5,436 bases of DNA from Bacteroidales bacterium (GCA_017428285.1 JAFRRE010000069.1:1-5436); one strand, 5' to 3'. Positions 1 to 5,436 are shown, counted from the stretch's first letter. The notes: a model not told the origin generated them from the sequence alone. Numbers and translations are program-made.

Positions 1-1
1 G

Positions 2-385
2 AAGGAACGTGAACGCATCGACAAGCTCAACCAGGCCGACAGCGTGATCTTCCAGACCGAGAAGCAGCTGAAGGAATACGGCGACAAGCTGCCTGCTGAC
101 AAGAAGTCAGAGATCGAAAGCGCCCTCGCCAAGTTGAAGAGCGCCCACGAGGCCAAGGACATCGCCGGCATCGACAACGCCATGAACGAGATGAACGCCA
201 TCTGGCAGAAGGCCTCCGAAGAGATGTACCGCAACGCCGGTGGCGCCCAAGGCGGCCCACAAGGTGGCTTCGACCCGAACAATATGGGCGGCGGCTTCCA
301 AGGCGGCAACCCCGGCCAGAACAACGGCAACAAGGGTGGCAACGATGATAATGTCACCGACGCCGACTTTGAGGAGGTGAAGTAA
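2..385 (+). CDS. dnaK: Chaperone DnaK (Hsp70), C-terminal part only
   Basis: This is the last 127 codons of DnaK; the open frame continues off the left edge, so the ATPase domain and most of the substrate-binding domain lie outside the window. DnaK is the cytosolic ATP-dependent chaperone that works with DnaJ and GrpE. What is visible is the alpha-helical lid (starting [14 protein letters not shown], then the [17 protein letters not shown] segment, a very conserved Hsp70 lid pattern), followed by a flexible tail rich in Gly, Gln and Asn and ending in the acidic DADFEEVK. That Gly-rich tail with an EEVK end is typical of Bacteroidales DnaK. The gene is GC-rich (bases 121-180 are about two thirds G+C), unlike the AT-rich genes that follow, so it probably represents the host core genome bordering an acquired island. 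The stop is TAA at 383-385. I am confident of the identity; the 5' end cannot be seen. Confidence 0.96.
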   Translation, partial: KERERIDKLNQADSVIFQTEKQLKEYGDKLPADKKSEIESALAKLKSAHEAKDIAGIDNAMNEMNAIWQKASEEMYRNAGGAQGGPQGGFDPNNMGGGFQGGNPGQNNGNKGGNDDNVTDADFEEVK

Positions 386-411
386 AGATAACCCAAAGTT
401 TTGGGGAATAC

Positions 412-444
412 AAACCCGTGCAACCCAATAAGTTACACGGGTTT
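412..444 (+). terminator. Probable dnaK transcription terminator hairpin
   Basis: A perfect 9-bp inverted repeat (AAACCCGTG at 412-420, CACGGGTTT at 436-444) encloses a 15-base loop and lies 26 bases after the dnaK stop. Two more pairs can form inside the stem across one mismatch. The T-rich stretch that follows is short and broken (ATCATTTC), so it is weaker than a textbook intrinsic terminator, but position and stem strength fit the end of the dnaK transcript. It would also insulate the next cassette from dnaK transcription. Confidence 0.7.
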
Positions 445-473
445 ATCATTTCAAAGCCATAGTTTGGTTTAAT

Positions 474-480
474 GGGAGGA
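474..480 (+). promoter_or_regulatory. Shine-Dalgarno site of the CD-NTase gene
   Basis: GGGAGGA lies 10 bases before the ATG at 491. It is the only strong purine-rich ribosome site in the window; the Dam remnant and the downstream methyltransferase have none. It supports the choice of the 491 start. No convincing Bacteroides-type promoter (TTTG ... TAnnTTTG) is visible in the short gap after the dnaK hairpin; the nearest match, TAGTTTG just upstream, is one base short. Confidence 0.6.
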
Positions 481-490
481 TATTAAACAA

Positions 491-1303
491 ATGGACAGAG
501 TAATTCAAAACAATCATCCAATCAACATGGAGACAAGGTCTCTAATATCTACTCGATACAAAACCATTACGAGAGCAGTAAATGGGGATTTTTGGAATTC
601 TAATTCGGAAACTACTCATAGCCGATATGTTGGTTCTTACGGACGAGGAACGGCCATTAATGTTAGTGATTTGGACATCCTAATCGAGTTACCCAGCAAC
701 GAGTACGATCATTTTAATTCTCTATCAGGCAATGGACCATCTCGGCTTCTCCAAGCCGTTAAGAAAGCCATTCAGGACACATATCCAAGAACAGATGTTC
801 GTGGAGATGGACAGGTTGTCGTCGTATCTTTTTCTGACGGAATGAAATTTGAAGTGCTTCCAGCTTTCCATAATCTTAACTTTTGGGGCCTCTGGGATGG
901 GACATATATCTATCCCGACTCTAATATGGGAGGCAACTGGCTTTCCACCAACCCAAAGAACGAACAAGATGCTATGGCATTCAAAAACAGTTATGAAAAA
1001 AGCAATGGACTCTTGTTCGATACATGTAAACACATAAGAGCCTTAAGATCAAATTATTATTCGAGTTATCATTTATCTGGTATTCTTATTGATGCTTTCG
1101 TGTTTTCAGCTATTCGAGACTGGCATTGGTTACGATGTGGAGAGGAAGGCGGAAGCACACCTGGATTATATGAGCAGTCGTTGTTAGAATATTATTATAA
1201 TAGTTTCAGTTCCTTTATTTATGCTCCTGGAAGCGGAATGAAAGTGGACGCCTCTAATGATTGGGATGTTTTGGGAAAAGTTCTTAAGAAAATGGCAATA
1301 TGA
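491..1303 (+). CDS. cGAS/DncV-like nucleotidyltransferase (CD-NTase) of a CBASS system
   Basis: The 270-residue product has the hallmarks of the SMODS/CD-NTase family of second-messenger synthases, which make cyclic di- or oligonucleotides in response to phage. Visible parts: an N-terminal helical stretch (residues 15-37, RSLISTRYKTITRAVNGDFW), then the nucleotidyltransferase core GSYGRGT (48-54) followed by SDLD with the metal-binding pair D60 and D62. The third carboxylate is probably E121 in the strand KFEVLPAF. A conserved-looking WLSTNPKNE block (about 150) and a helical C-terminal half follow. All catalytic residues are present, so it should be active. Length is a little short of the 300-400 residues common in the family, but no segment is obviously missing. 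The start is supported by GGGAGGA upstream. The stop overlaps the next start as ATGA, so the two genes are translationally coupled. It is AT-rich compared with dnaK, suggesting transfer. The nucleotide product and exact clade cannot be read from sequence alone. Confidence 0.9.
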   Translation: MDRVIQNNHPINMETRSLISTRYKTITRAVNGDFWNSNSETTHSRYVGSYGRGTAINVSDLDILIELPSNEYDHFNSLSGNGPSRLLQAVKKAIQDTYPRTDVRGDGQVVVVSFSDGMKFEVLPAFHNLNFWGLWDGTYIYPDSNMGGNWLSTNPKNEQDAMAFKNSYEKSNGLLFDTCKHIRALRSNYYSSYHLSGILIDAFVFSAIRDWHWLRCGEEGGSTPGLYEQSLLEYYYNSFSSFIYAPGSGMKVDASNDWDVLGKVLKKMAI

Positions 1304-1848
1304 CTGAGATTAGCAACAAAAAACTATATCAACAAATTGTTGACGCTGCAGCAAATATTCAATACACCTATACTGCACACTGGACTAAGGTCAACAGTCT
1401 ACAAGCAACACAAACATGTATCAAAATAACTCAAATTGTTTTGACGGCTCTCTCGACAGGGGGGTTCCTTGCCTCTCTAATATCTGATATTCCTTGGCTC
1501 AGTTGGATTGGAGGTATGACATCTGCTATTGCACTTGCGCTTAATTTATATTCATTAAACTTCAATCTTCCAGCAGACATCAAAGCCCATACCGATGCTG
1601 CAAATGAATTATGGGATGTAAAAGAGTCATATAAATCGCTTATCACCGACTTCAACAACTTGTCAATCGAAGAAATACGTTCGAAAAGAGATTCTTTGAC
1701 ACATTGTGTTAGTCAGATCAACAAAAAGTATCCTGGGACTGACAACAAGGCCTTTGCTAAAGCTAAAAAGAAACTACCTAATTATATGTTCGAAAATGGG
1801 GAATCCGCAAAGTTGCTTAATATTTGTGAAAACGAGGATGAAGCTTGA
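1300..1848 (+). CDS. SLATT-type two-transmembrane CBASS effector
   Basis: This 182-residue protein has a short N-terminal helical region, two hydrophobic membrane segments (about residues 41-61 and 66-86) separated by a tight turn at SDIPW, and a charged helical C-terminal tail likely in the cytoplasm. That plan, an N-terminal helix, a 2TM hairpin and a long helical tail, is the one described for SLATT domains (SMODS and SLOG-associating 2TM effectors). In that family the membrane part is proposed to form pores or disrupt the membrane when the partner nucleotide signal is sensed. It directly follows the CD-NTase with a 4-base ATGA overlap, and this guilt by association is a strong part of the case. 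There is no signal peptide. No Cap2/Cap3 (E1/E2, JAB), HORMA or TRIP13 gene accompanies the pair, so it fits the simplest, type I CBASS layout. The SLATT subfamily is not determined. Confidence 0.8.
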   Translation: MTEISNKKLYQQIVDAAANIQYTYTAHWTKVNSLQATQTCIKITQIVLTALSTGGFLASLISDIPWLSWIGGMTSAIALALNLYSLNFNLPADIKAHTDAANELWDVKESYKSLITDFNNLSIEEIRSKRDSLTHCVSQINKKYPGTDNKAFAKAKKKLPNYMFENGESAKLLNICENEDEA

Positions 1849-1864
1849 TACATATTTGTGAAAA
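1820..1864 (+). repeat. 13-bp exact direct repeat at the end of the SLATT gene
   Basis: ATATTTGTGAAAA occurs at 1820-1832, inside the last codons of the SLATT gene, and again at 1852-1864, just after its stop codon (spacing 32 bases). It lies exactly at the boundary between the CBASS pair and the restriction-modification block. It may mark a recombination junction, be a paired regulatory site, or be chance in AT-rich DNA. Confidence 0.6.
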
Positions 1865-1877
1865 AACTTTATTTTTG
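1844..1877 (+). promoter_or_regulatory. Possible Bacteroides-type promoter for the restriction-modification block
   Basis: TATTTTTG at 1870-1877 matches the Bacteroides -7 consensus TAnnTTTG exactly. A partial -33 element, CTTG (1844-1847; consensus TTTG), lies 22 bases before it. A start near 1885 would leave a leader of about 35 bases before the ATG at 1919. The -33 match is imperfect and the region is very AT-rich, so this is tentative. Confidence 0.35.
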
Positions 1878-1918
1878 CGCCATAATACACTATTTGAATA
1901 AAACTAAATCTTAATACA

Positions 1919-2041
1919 ATGAAAGCGAAACCATTTATCAAATGGGTAGGCGGGAAAGGCCAACTCATTGAACAACTCGAAGCAATGCTTCCTGCTGACT
2001 TTGATAATTGGGAGAACGTCACTGACAAGATAAACGTATGA
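1919..2041 (+). pseudogene. dam: Remnant of a Dam/DpnM-type adenine methyltransferase
   Basis: A 40-codon frame begins MKAKPFIKWVGGKGQLIEQL, which is the N-terminus of alpha-class N6-adenine methyltransferases of the Dam/DpnM family. The WVGGKGQL block is their SAM-binding motif X region. After ADFDNWENVT an intact enzyme would continue into the SAM motif EPFVGGG and later DPPY; here the frame instead reads DKINV and stops. So roughly 85% of the usual 270-residue protein is missing. The TGA stop overlaps the ATG of the next gene as ATGA, the arrangement expected if the last few codons are the original 3' end. The simplest explanation is an in-frame internal deletion that kept start, stop and coupling. 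It cannot be catalytic. Being translated, it could still serve as a leader that delivers ribosomes to the next gene, since neither gene has a good Shine-Dalgarno site. Confidence 0.8.
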
Positions 2042-2781
2042 CACAAGCACAGGCAGTTATAGAAACAATTGAAGCATTAGGTGGTATTGCTACACTTAAC
2101 CAAATCAATCAGAACATATTCAAAATCAAGGATTGTGTTTGGAGGACAAAAACACCATTTGCGAGCATTCGACGTATAGTCCAATTAACTGATGGCATTT
2201 ATAAAATCAAACCTGGATTGTACGCATTGGAAACCCATCGCAAACGGCTTGAAATGGAAGGTATTATCGTTCAAACAGAAAAGAATAAGGATAGTGATGA
2301 AGTAAAATCTTTCAACCACGCTTATTACCAAGGCTTGTTGCTCGAAATCGGGAAAATGCGTCATCTTTTGACCTTTGTTCCTGACCAAGATAAAAACAAA
2401 AAGTTCTTGCAAACTCCATTGGGCGACTTGCGCACTTTGGATGCGATTCCACAATATACATATCCTGGCATTGTTAAGCGTAGTTCCACTATTGACGTTA
2501 TTTGGTTCAATGGCAATCAGTTGCCTCATTCTTTCTTTGAGATTGAACACTCAACCGATATTCAAAATTCCTTGCTGAAATATAAGGATCTTCAAGATTT
2601 TTATGTTCGTATGGTCATTGTTGCAGATGAAAAAAGACATCAAGAGTATTTAAATAAGTTGTCATATGCTGCCTTTGATACGCTTCGCGATAATAATCGA
2701 GTGGCGTTTCTGAGTTACGAATCGCTTGATAAACAGTATGAAAAAGAGTTAATGATGCAACAATTAGATTTTATTATATAG
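2038..2781 (+). CDS. HARE-HTH-like winged-helix protein with putative ExE-type nuclease core
   Basis: The 247-residue product is likely the restriction or accessory component of this block. Residues about 1-66 look like a winged helix: an N-terminal AVIETIEALGG helix, then TPFASIRRIVQL, then IYKIKPGLYAL, closely following the HARE-HTH pattern in which a TPxASIRR helix precedes a FxRxxPGLYAL wing. That domain is known in restriction and chromatin proteins and is thought to sense DNA modification. The C-terminal half contains IDVIWF (D153), then FEIEHST (E168, E170) and a YKDLQDF helix. A D-x14-ExE spacing resembles the BamHI variant of the PD-(D/E)XK nuclease core (D94, E111, E113), with a following strand MVIVADE. 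I do not recognise a named enzyme, and it is unlike DpnII or MboI as I know them. The nuclease reading is inference. Its start overlaps the Dam remnant by ATGA, so its expression should be coupled to that leader. Confidence 0.7.
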   Translation: MTQAQAVIETIEALGGIATLNQINQNIFKIKDCVWRTKTPFASIRRIVQLTDGIYKIKPGLYALETHRKRLEMEGIIVQTEKNKDSDEVKSFNHAYYQGLLLEIGKMRHLLTFVPDQDKNKKFLQTPLGDLRTLDAIPQYTYPGIVKRSSTIDVIWFNGNQLPHSFFEIEHSTDIQNSLLKYKDLQDFYVRMVIVADEKRHQEYLNKLSYAAFDTLRDNNRVAFLSYESLDKQYEKELMMQQLDFII

Positions 2782-2855
2782 ACTATTCGATTAAATTAAA
2801 TCATTTAAATGAAAGCATTAGAAATATAAGAAGTAATACAAACATATAATAATCA

Positions 2856-3065
2856 AGCGTTTGCTATTTGTTCTATTCGCATTGAAACCTAGGAAATTTC
2901 AAGAATAGTAAAAAGAACAAATCGTTATGCGACCCTACTGCGGGTGTGATTTGTCTTTTACTTGGTTTTCCTAGGACCACAATGCGAGCAAATCATTGCC
3001 CGCAGTTTTTGTGTGTCCTATGGAAGACAAAATAGTAACTGGTAGCAAACATAAAAACAAACGCT
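2856..3065 (+). ncRNA. Nested inverted repeats: candidate structured RNA or leader before the methyltransferase
   Basis: Five inverted repeats are nested in order. Outer: AGCGTTTG 2856-2863 with CAAACGCT 3058-3065 (8 bp). Second: CTATTTGTTCT 2864-2874 with AGACAAAATAG 3025-3035 (imperfect). Third: CGCATTG 2878-2884 with CAATGCG 2980-2986, then CCTAGGAAA 2888-2896 with TTTCCTAGG 2967-2975 (both perfect). Fourth: 2908-2923 with 2948-2961 (14 pairs, two bulged A). Innermost: ACCC 2932-2935 with GGGT 2942-2945. No protein frame explains it, and it ends 3 bases before the methyltransferase ATG. It could be a cis-acting leader, a separate small RNA, a protein-binding operator region, or a small mobile palindromic element. 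The nested outer repeat is reminiscent of a retron msr-msd, but no reverse transcriptase is present. The pairing is visible directly; the RNA nature is inference. Confidence 0.55.
2984..3010 (+). terminator. Terminator-like hairpin, possible attenuator of the methyltransferase
   Basis: Arms GCGAGCAA (2984-2991) and TTGCCCGC (2996-3003) pair with one A-C mismatch around the loop ATCA, followed by AG and five T (3006-3010). This is the shape of an intrinsic terminator, placed 58 bases before the methyltransferase ATG. Its left arm is shared with the CAATGCG strand of the long stem, and its right arm with the CCCGCAGT segment (2999-3006) that can pair with the loop at 2937-2944. The folds are therefore mutually exclusive, as in attenuators. 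It might also simply end a separate small RNA. Confidence 0.4.
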
Positions 3066-3068
3066 ACA

Positions 3069-4295
3069 ATGAGTTACAATGAATTAGGGTCTATTAAGGC
3101 TTTCTATCAAAGCCGAGGAATTGACCACCTCGAATCATTCACTATTTATCATGGTGATTGCAGAATACTACTACATGGAATCCCTGACAACTCCATAGAC
3201 GCCATCTTTGCCGATCCGCCGTACTTTCTCAGTAACGGAGGCATCAGCGTTCATAGCGGCAAGCAGGTTTGCGTTGATAAAGGCGATTGGGATAAAGGCG
3301 GCACTCCCGAGTATATCTACGAGTTTAACCGCCAATGGCTTGCCTTGTGTCGTACCAAGTTGCGCGACAACGGCACGATTTGGATTAGCGGAACACATCA
3401 CAACATTCATGTCGTCATGCGCTGTCTTCAAGAGTTGGGCTATAAGGTGCTGAACACCATTACTTGGCAAAAGACCGACCCGCCGCCCAATCTCTCATGC
3501 CGTTATTTCAATTTCTCCACCGAGCTGATTATTTGGGCCCGCAAGTTTGAGAAGAAGCCGCATAAGTTCAATTATGAGACGATGAAACTGCTCAATGGCG
3601 GGCAGCAAATGACGGATGTATGGCGCATTCCAGCAGTCAGCTTATGGGAGAAACAGCAAGGCAAACACCCGACGCAAAAGCCCTTGCGTTTACTCTATCG
3701 CATCATCCTTGCCTCTACCAACGAAGGCGACACACTTTTGGATCCATTTAGCGGTTCAGGCACAACCGGCATTGCGGCCAATTTGCTTGGACGTAAATAC
3801 ATTGGCATTGAGCAGGACGAGCAGTTTTGCGAGTTGTCCTTGCGTCGCCGTCAAGCCATAGAGGACGAGAATACGCGCAAAAAACTGTTTGACAAGATGC
3901 GCACTACACCCGAGGAAACGACCGTGCTTATCAATCACATGCGCGATGTAGATCGTAAGAAAGCTATGCTGTTGGGAATAACCTATGTGCGCATTGGTAA
4001 TGCCAAAGGCTCGTTATTGGTCAAAGAAGGATTTGAGCGTTTGGGCTATGTGTGCCTACATACCAGGGGCGATGACCCAAAATTGTTCAAATTAACCAAA
4101 AAAGGTTTTCAGATATGGACAGCGGAGACTTTGCGCGAGAAAGGCTTCTCTGCAGAGAACGCACCTTATTACGCCGTGATGCGTTTCGACCATTCTCACC
4201 AAGTTTTGTATGATCAACCCATCGAACTTCATAAACGGCAATACACCGAAGTTGCACACATCCAACCTCTTAGTGATTTCATTGGAATAAAGTAA
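3069..4295 (+). CDS. Beta-class N6-adenine DNA methyltransferase, DpnA/MboC-like
   Basis: This 408-residue protein transfers a methyl group from SAM to adenine in a DNA recognition site. Motif IV is DPPYF (residues 49-53) and comes first, preceded by the YHGDCRILL and IDAIFA strand. The target-recognition region follows (WQKTDPPPNLSCRYFNFSTE, then FNY), then KHPTQKP (199-205), then the SAM-binding DPFSGSGTTG (225-234) and the YIGIEQDE strand. This IV-TRD-I order defines the beta class. The pattern resembles DpnA of the DpnII system, which has a Dam-type partner; the Dam remnant upstream supports this and would suggest GATC, but the site is not proven. All catalytic residues are intact. Residues about 280-408 form a C-terminal extension beyond the roughly 260-280 residues of DpnA. 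No Shine-Dalgarno site precedes the ATG, which sits 3 bases after the inverted-repeat region. Its composition is less AT-rich than that of the CBASS genes. Confidence 0.9.
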   Translation: MSYNELGSIKAFYQSRGIDHLESFTIYHGDCRILLHGIPDNSIDAIFADPPYFLSNGGISVHSGKQVCVDKGDWDKGGTPEYIYEFNRQWLALCRTKLRDNGTIWISGTHHNIHVVMRCLQELGYKVLNTITWQKTDPPPNLSCRYFNFSTELIIWARKFEKKPHKFNYETMKLLNGGQQMTDVWRIPAVSLWEKQQGKHPTQKPLRLLYRIILASTNEGDTLLDPFSGSGTTGIAANLLGRKYIGIEQDEQFCELSLRRRQAIEDENTRKKLFDKMRTTPEETTVLINHMRDVDRKKAMLLGITYVRIGNAKGSLLVKEGFERLGYVCLHTRGDDPKLFKLTKKGFQIWTAETLREKGFSAENAPYYAVMRFDHSHQVLYDQPIELHKRQYTEVAHIQPLSDFIGIK

Positions 4296-4520
4296 TCTAA
4301 CAATAAGTAATATATTAGGGATTGTCGTTTAATTCTTTCTGTTTGACTTAAAAGGTTGTTTGTTTTTGTGGTGTCGCCACAAGTGGCTGGGTTTGCTCCG
4401 TTTTTTGCTGCCAAAACTGTTCAAAACCGCCTGATTTTGTTGATAACCGTCTTTTTTTCGCATGGGCATTCGGGAGTTCCCGTGACAGGACTCCATTTCG
4501 GAACCTTTTTGGCGGCCCAG
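4296..4520. other. Intergenic stretch holding the unseen left end of the IS
   Basis: Between the methyltransferase stop and the transposase stop there is no convincing gene. Composition changes from AT-rich to GC-rich at about 4460-4520, so the IS boundary probably lies in here. Only short palindromes are visible (GCCAC-AA-GTGGC at 4376-4387 and CGGGA-GT-TCCCG at 4471-4482). The terminal inverted repeat cannot be assigned because the other IS end is outside the window. Confidence 0.5.
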
Positions 4521-5436
4521 CTAGGCCGCTTCCGCTTCCCGTCCTTCTGAGAGCCGTTCCGCCAGGCGTACCGCGTTAGCGGTGTGGATGTCGAAGAAGA
4601 TGTACAGGATCTCCGTCTCTTTCTTCCTCGCCTTGATCCGCCTCATCGCGTAATGCTCATTCTGGGTCCCGAACGACCCTTCCATCGCCGTGGCCCTAAC
4701 CCTCGCAAGCTCCTGGCGCACATAGTCCTGGTTCTTCTTCCCTTGGGAAGGCCGACCCCTCTTGACAAACGAGGTCTGGATGCCGTTCTCCTTGACGGTC
4801 AACAGCTCTTGGCCCTCACGCTCGCGCCCCATCCTGCGGATTTCCTTCAGTATCTTCCCGAGCAGGTTCAGCAGCCGGCGCGTCATCTTCCTTGTCTGGG
4901 CGTTGCTGTGCTTGCGCTGCTTGCGGTACGACAGGTTGGCCTTCTCCACGTCGAGGAACTTCGTCCTCGGGCGATGAAGTCCCGCGCGTCCGCTCATCTC
5001 GCACATGATCCTGTACGACTTCTCCACGCACTCCCAAAGGAGCTTCTGGTCCGTCGGGAAGCGCATCTCGCTCTCGTAGCACGTCGCGTCCGTGTACATC
5101 GTGTCCAGGTCCTTCATGTACGGCTTCCATGCCTCGGCCAGCACGTCCTGAAGCTTCTGCACCCTCATCTTGACGGCCAGCTCTTCGGCGATGTCGTCTA
5201 TCAGCTTGTAGTTCTTCAGTGGACGCTCGGGGGCGATGCGGATGCCGCAGAAGATCTGGTAGTGGATGTTCCCGTTCAGCTGCTCCATCAACTTCGGCGC
5301 GCTCAGCTGGGTGTACATCTTCAGGAACACCAGCGCCACCTTCCCCTCGGGGCTGAAGTATGGCTTGGCGCCACGCCTCGGGACCTGACGCTTGTTTACC
5401 AAGCCGAAGGTGTCGGCCATCTCGCGCAATGGCAGC
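4521..5436 (-). pseudogene. IS5/IS1182-like DDE transposase, N-terminus off-window and catalytic middle missing
   Basis: The minus-strand frame is open to the right edge; upstream of the nearest possible starts (TTG at 5429, ATG at 5420) it still reads family-like LPLREMADTFG, so the true start lies outside. The N-terminal part FSPEGKVALVFLKMYTQLSAPKLMEQLNGNIHYQIFCGI is a DUF772-like transposase domain (a few residues shown here for position only as YFSPEGK to FCGI). The first catalytic Asp is in YTDATCYES and the last acidic residue in AMEGSFGTQNEHY, near the C-terminus. In relatives I remember, about 80-100 residues separate the arginine-rich helix from the KENGIQTSFVKRG segment and carry the middle Asp. 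Here they are joined directly (ELLTV then KENGI, near 4791), so an in-frame internal deletion is likely and the enzyme should be inactive. It is GC-rich like dnaK. Family assignment is moderate. Confidence 0.75.

Noticed and set aside
450..470. Bacteroides promoter for the CBASS pair at TAGTTTG
   Set aside because: One base short of TAnnTTTG and no proper -33 TTTG at the right distance, so it was not annotated.
725..1033. Minus-strand 102-codon frame inside the CD-NTase gene
   Set aside because: Antisense to a well-supported gene with intact catalytic motifs and no family resemblance of its own.
2856..3065. Retron msr-msd RNA
   Set aside because: The nested outer repeat and long hairpin are reminiscent, but there is no reverse transcriptase in the window, no short msr hairpins between the outer repeat and the long stem, and the next gene is a methyltransferase.
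2856..3065. Integron attC site
   Set aside because: The palindromic form suggested it, but I found no GTTRRRY/RYYYAAC core pair at the ends and no integrase or cassette array.
491..4295. A single integrated new defence system joining CBASS and the methyltransferase block
   Set aside because: The two blocks have separate ATGA-coupled units, different composition and each a known separate logic; co-location in a defence island is the simpler reading.
4356..4550. Plus-strand 64-codon frame reading MFVFVVSPQVAGF
   Set aside because: It overlaps the transposase 3' end on the other strand, has no recognisable family pattern or ribosome site, and is of a kind expected by chance.
4762..4977. Plus-strand and second minus-strand frames inside the transposase (also 4816-5130)
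   Set aside because: They are alternative frames of a GC-rich gene; their Arg/Ser- or Asp/Glu/Arg-rich composition is what shadow frames give.

Overview
The window looks like a genomic defence island from a Bacteroidales bacterium (Prevotella, Bacteroides or Muribaculaceae type). The host guess rests on the GC-rich 3' end of dnaK at the left edge, whose Gly/Gln/Asn-rich tail ending in an acidic EEVK is typical of that order. The exact genus cannot be fixed from this sequence.

Layout, left to right. (1) The C-terminal end of dnaK (to 385), closed by a hairpin that is a plausible terminator (412-444). (2) Base composition then drops sharply to AT-rich. A two-gene cassette follows (491-1848): a cGAS/DncV-like nucleotidyltransferase (CD-NTase) and, overlapping it by ATGA, a two-transmembrane SLATT-type protein. 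Together they read as a minimal CBASS anti-phage system, in which a nucleotide second messenger made on infection activates a membrane effector. (3) A restriction-modification-like block (1919-4295). It starts with a 40-codon remnant of a Dam/DpnM-type adenine methyltransferase that keeps the N-terminus but has lost the rest. This is coupled by a second ATGA overlap to a winged-helix (HARE-HTH-like) protein with a possible D-x14-ExE nuclease core. After a 287-base intergenic region comes a full-length beta-class adenine methyltransferase of the DpnA type. (4) A GC-rich minus-strand IS transposase runs off the right edge (4521-5436) and appears to have lost its central catalytic segment.

The least expected part is the 2782-3068 intergenic region. 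It contains a set of nested inverted repeats spanning about 210 bases, with a possible pseudoknot and a terminator-like hairpin just before the methyltransferase. The terminator-like hairpin cannot form at the same time as the long stem or the pseudoknot. This suggests a structured RNA or attenuator controlling the methyltransferase, though a DNA-level element is also possible.

How the parts fit: both systems would act against phage, CBASS by nucleotide signalling and membrane attack, the restriction-modification block by DNA methylation and possible cleavage. The loss of the Dam-type enzyme implies that the remaining methyltransferase is either sufficient for protection or that the presumed nuclease is harmless or inactive.
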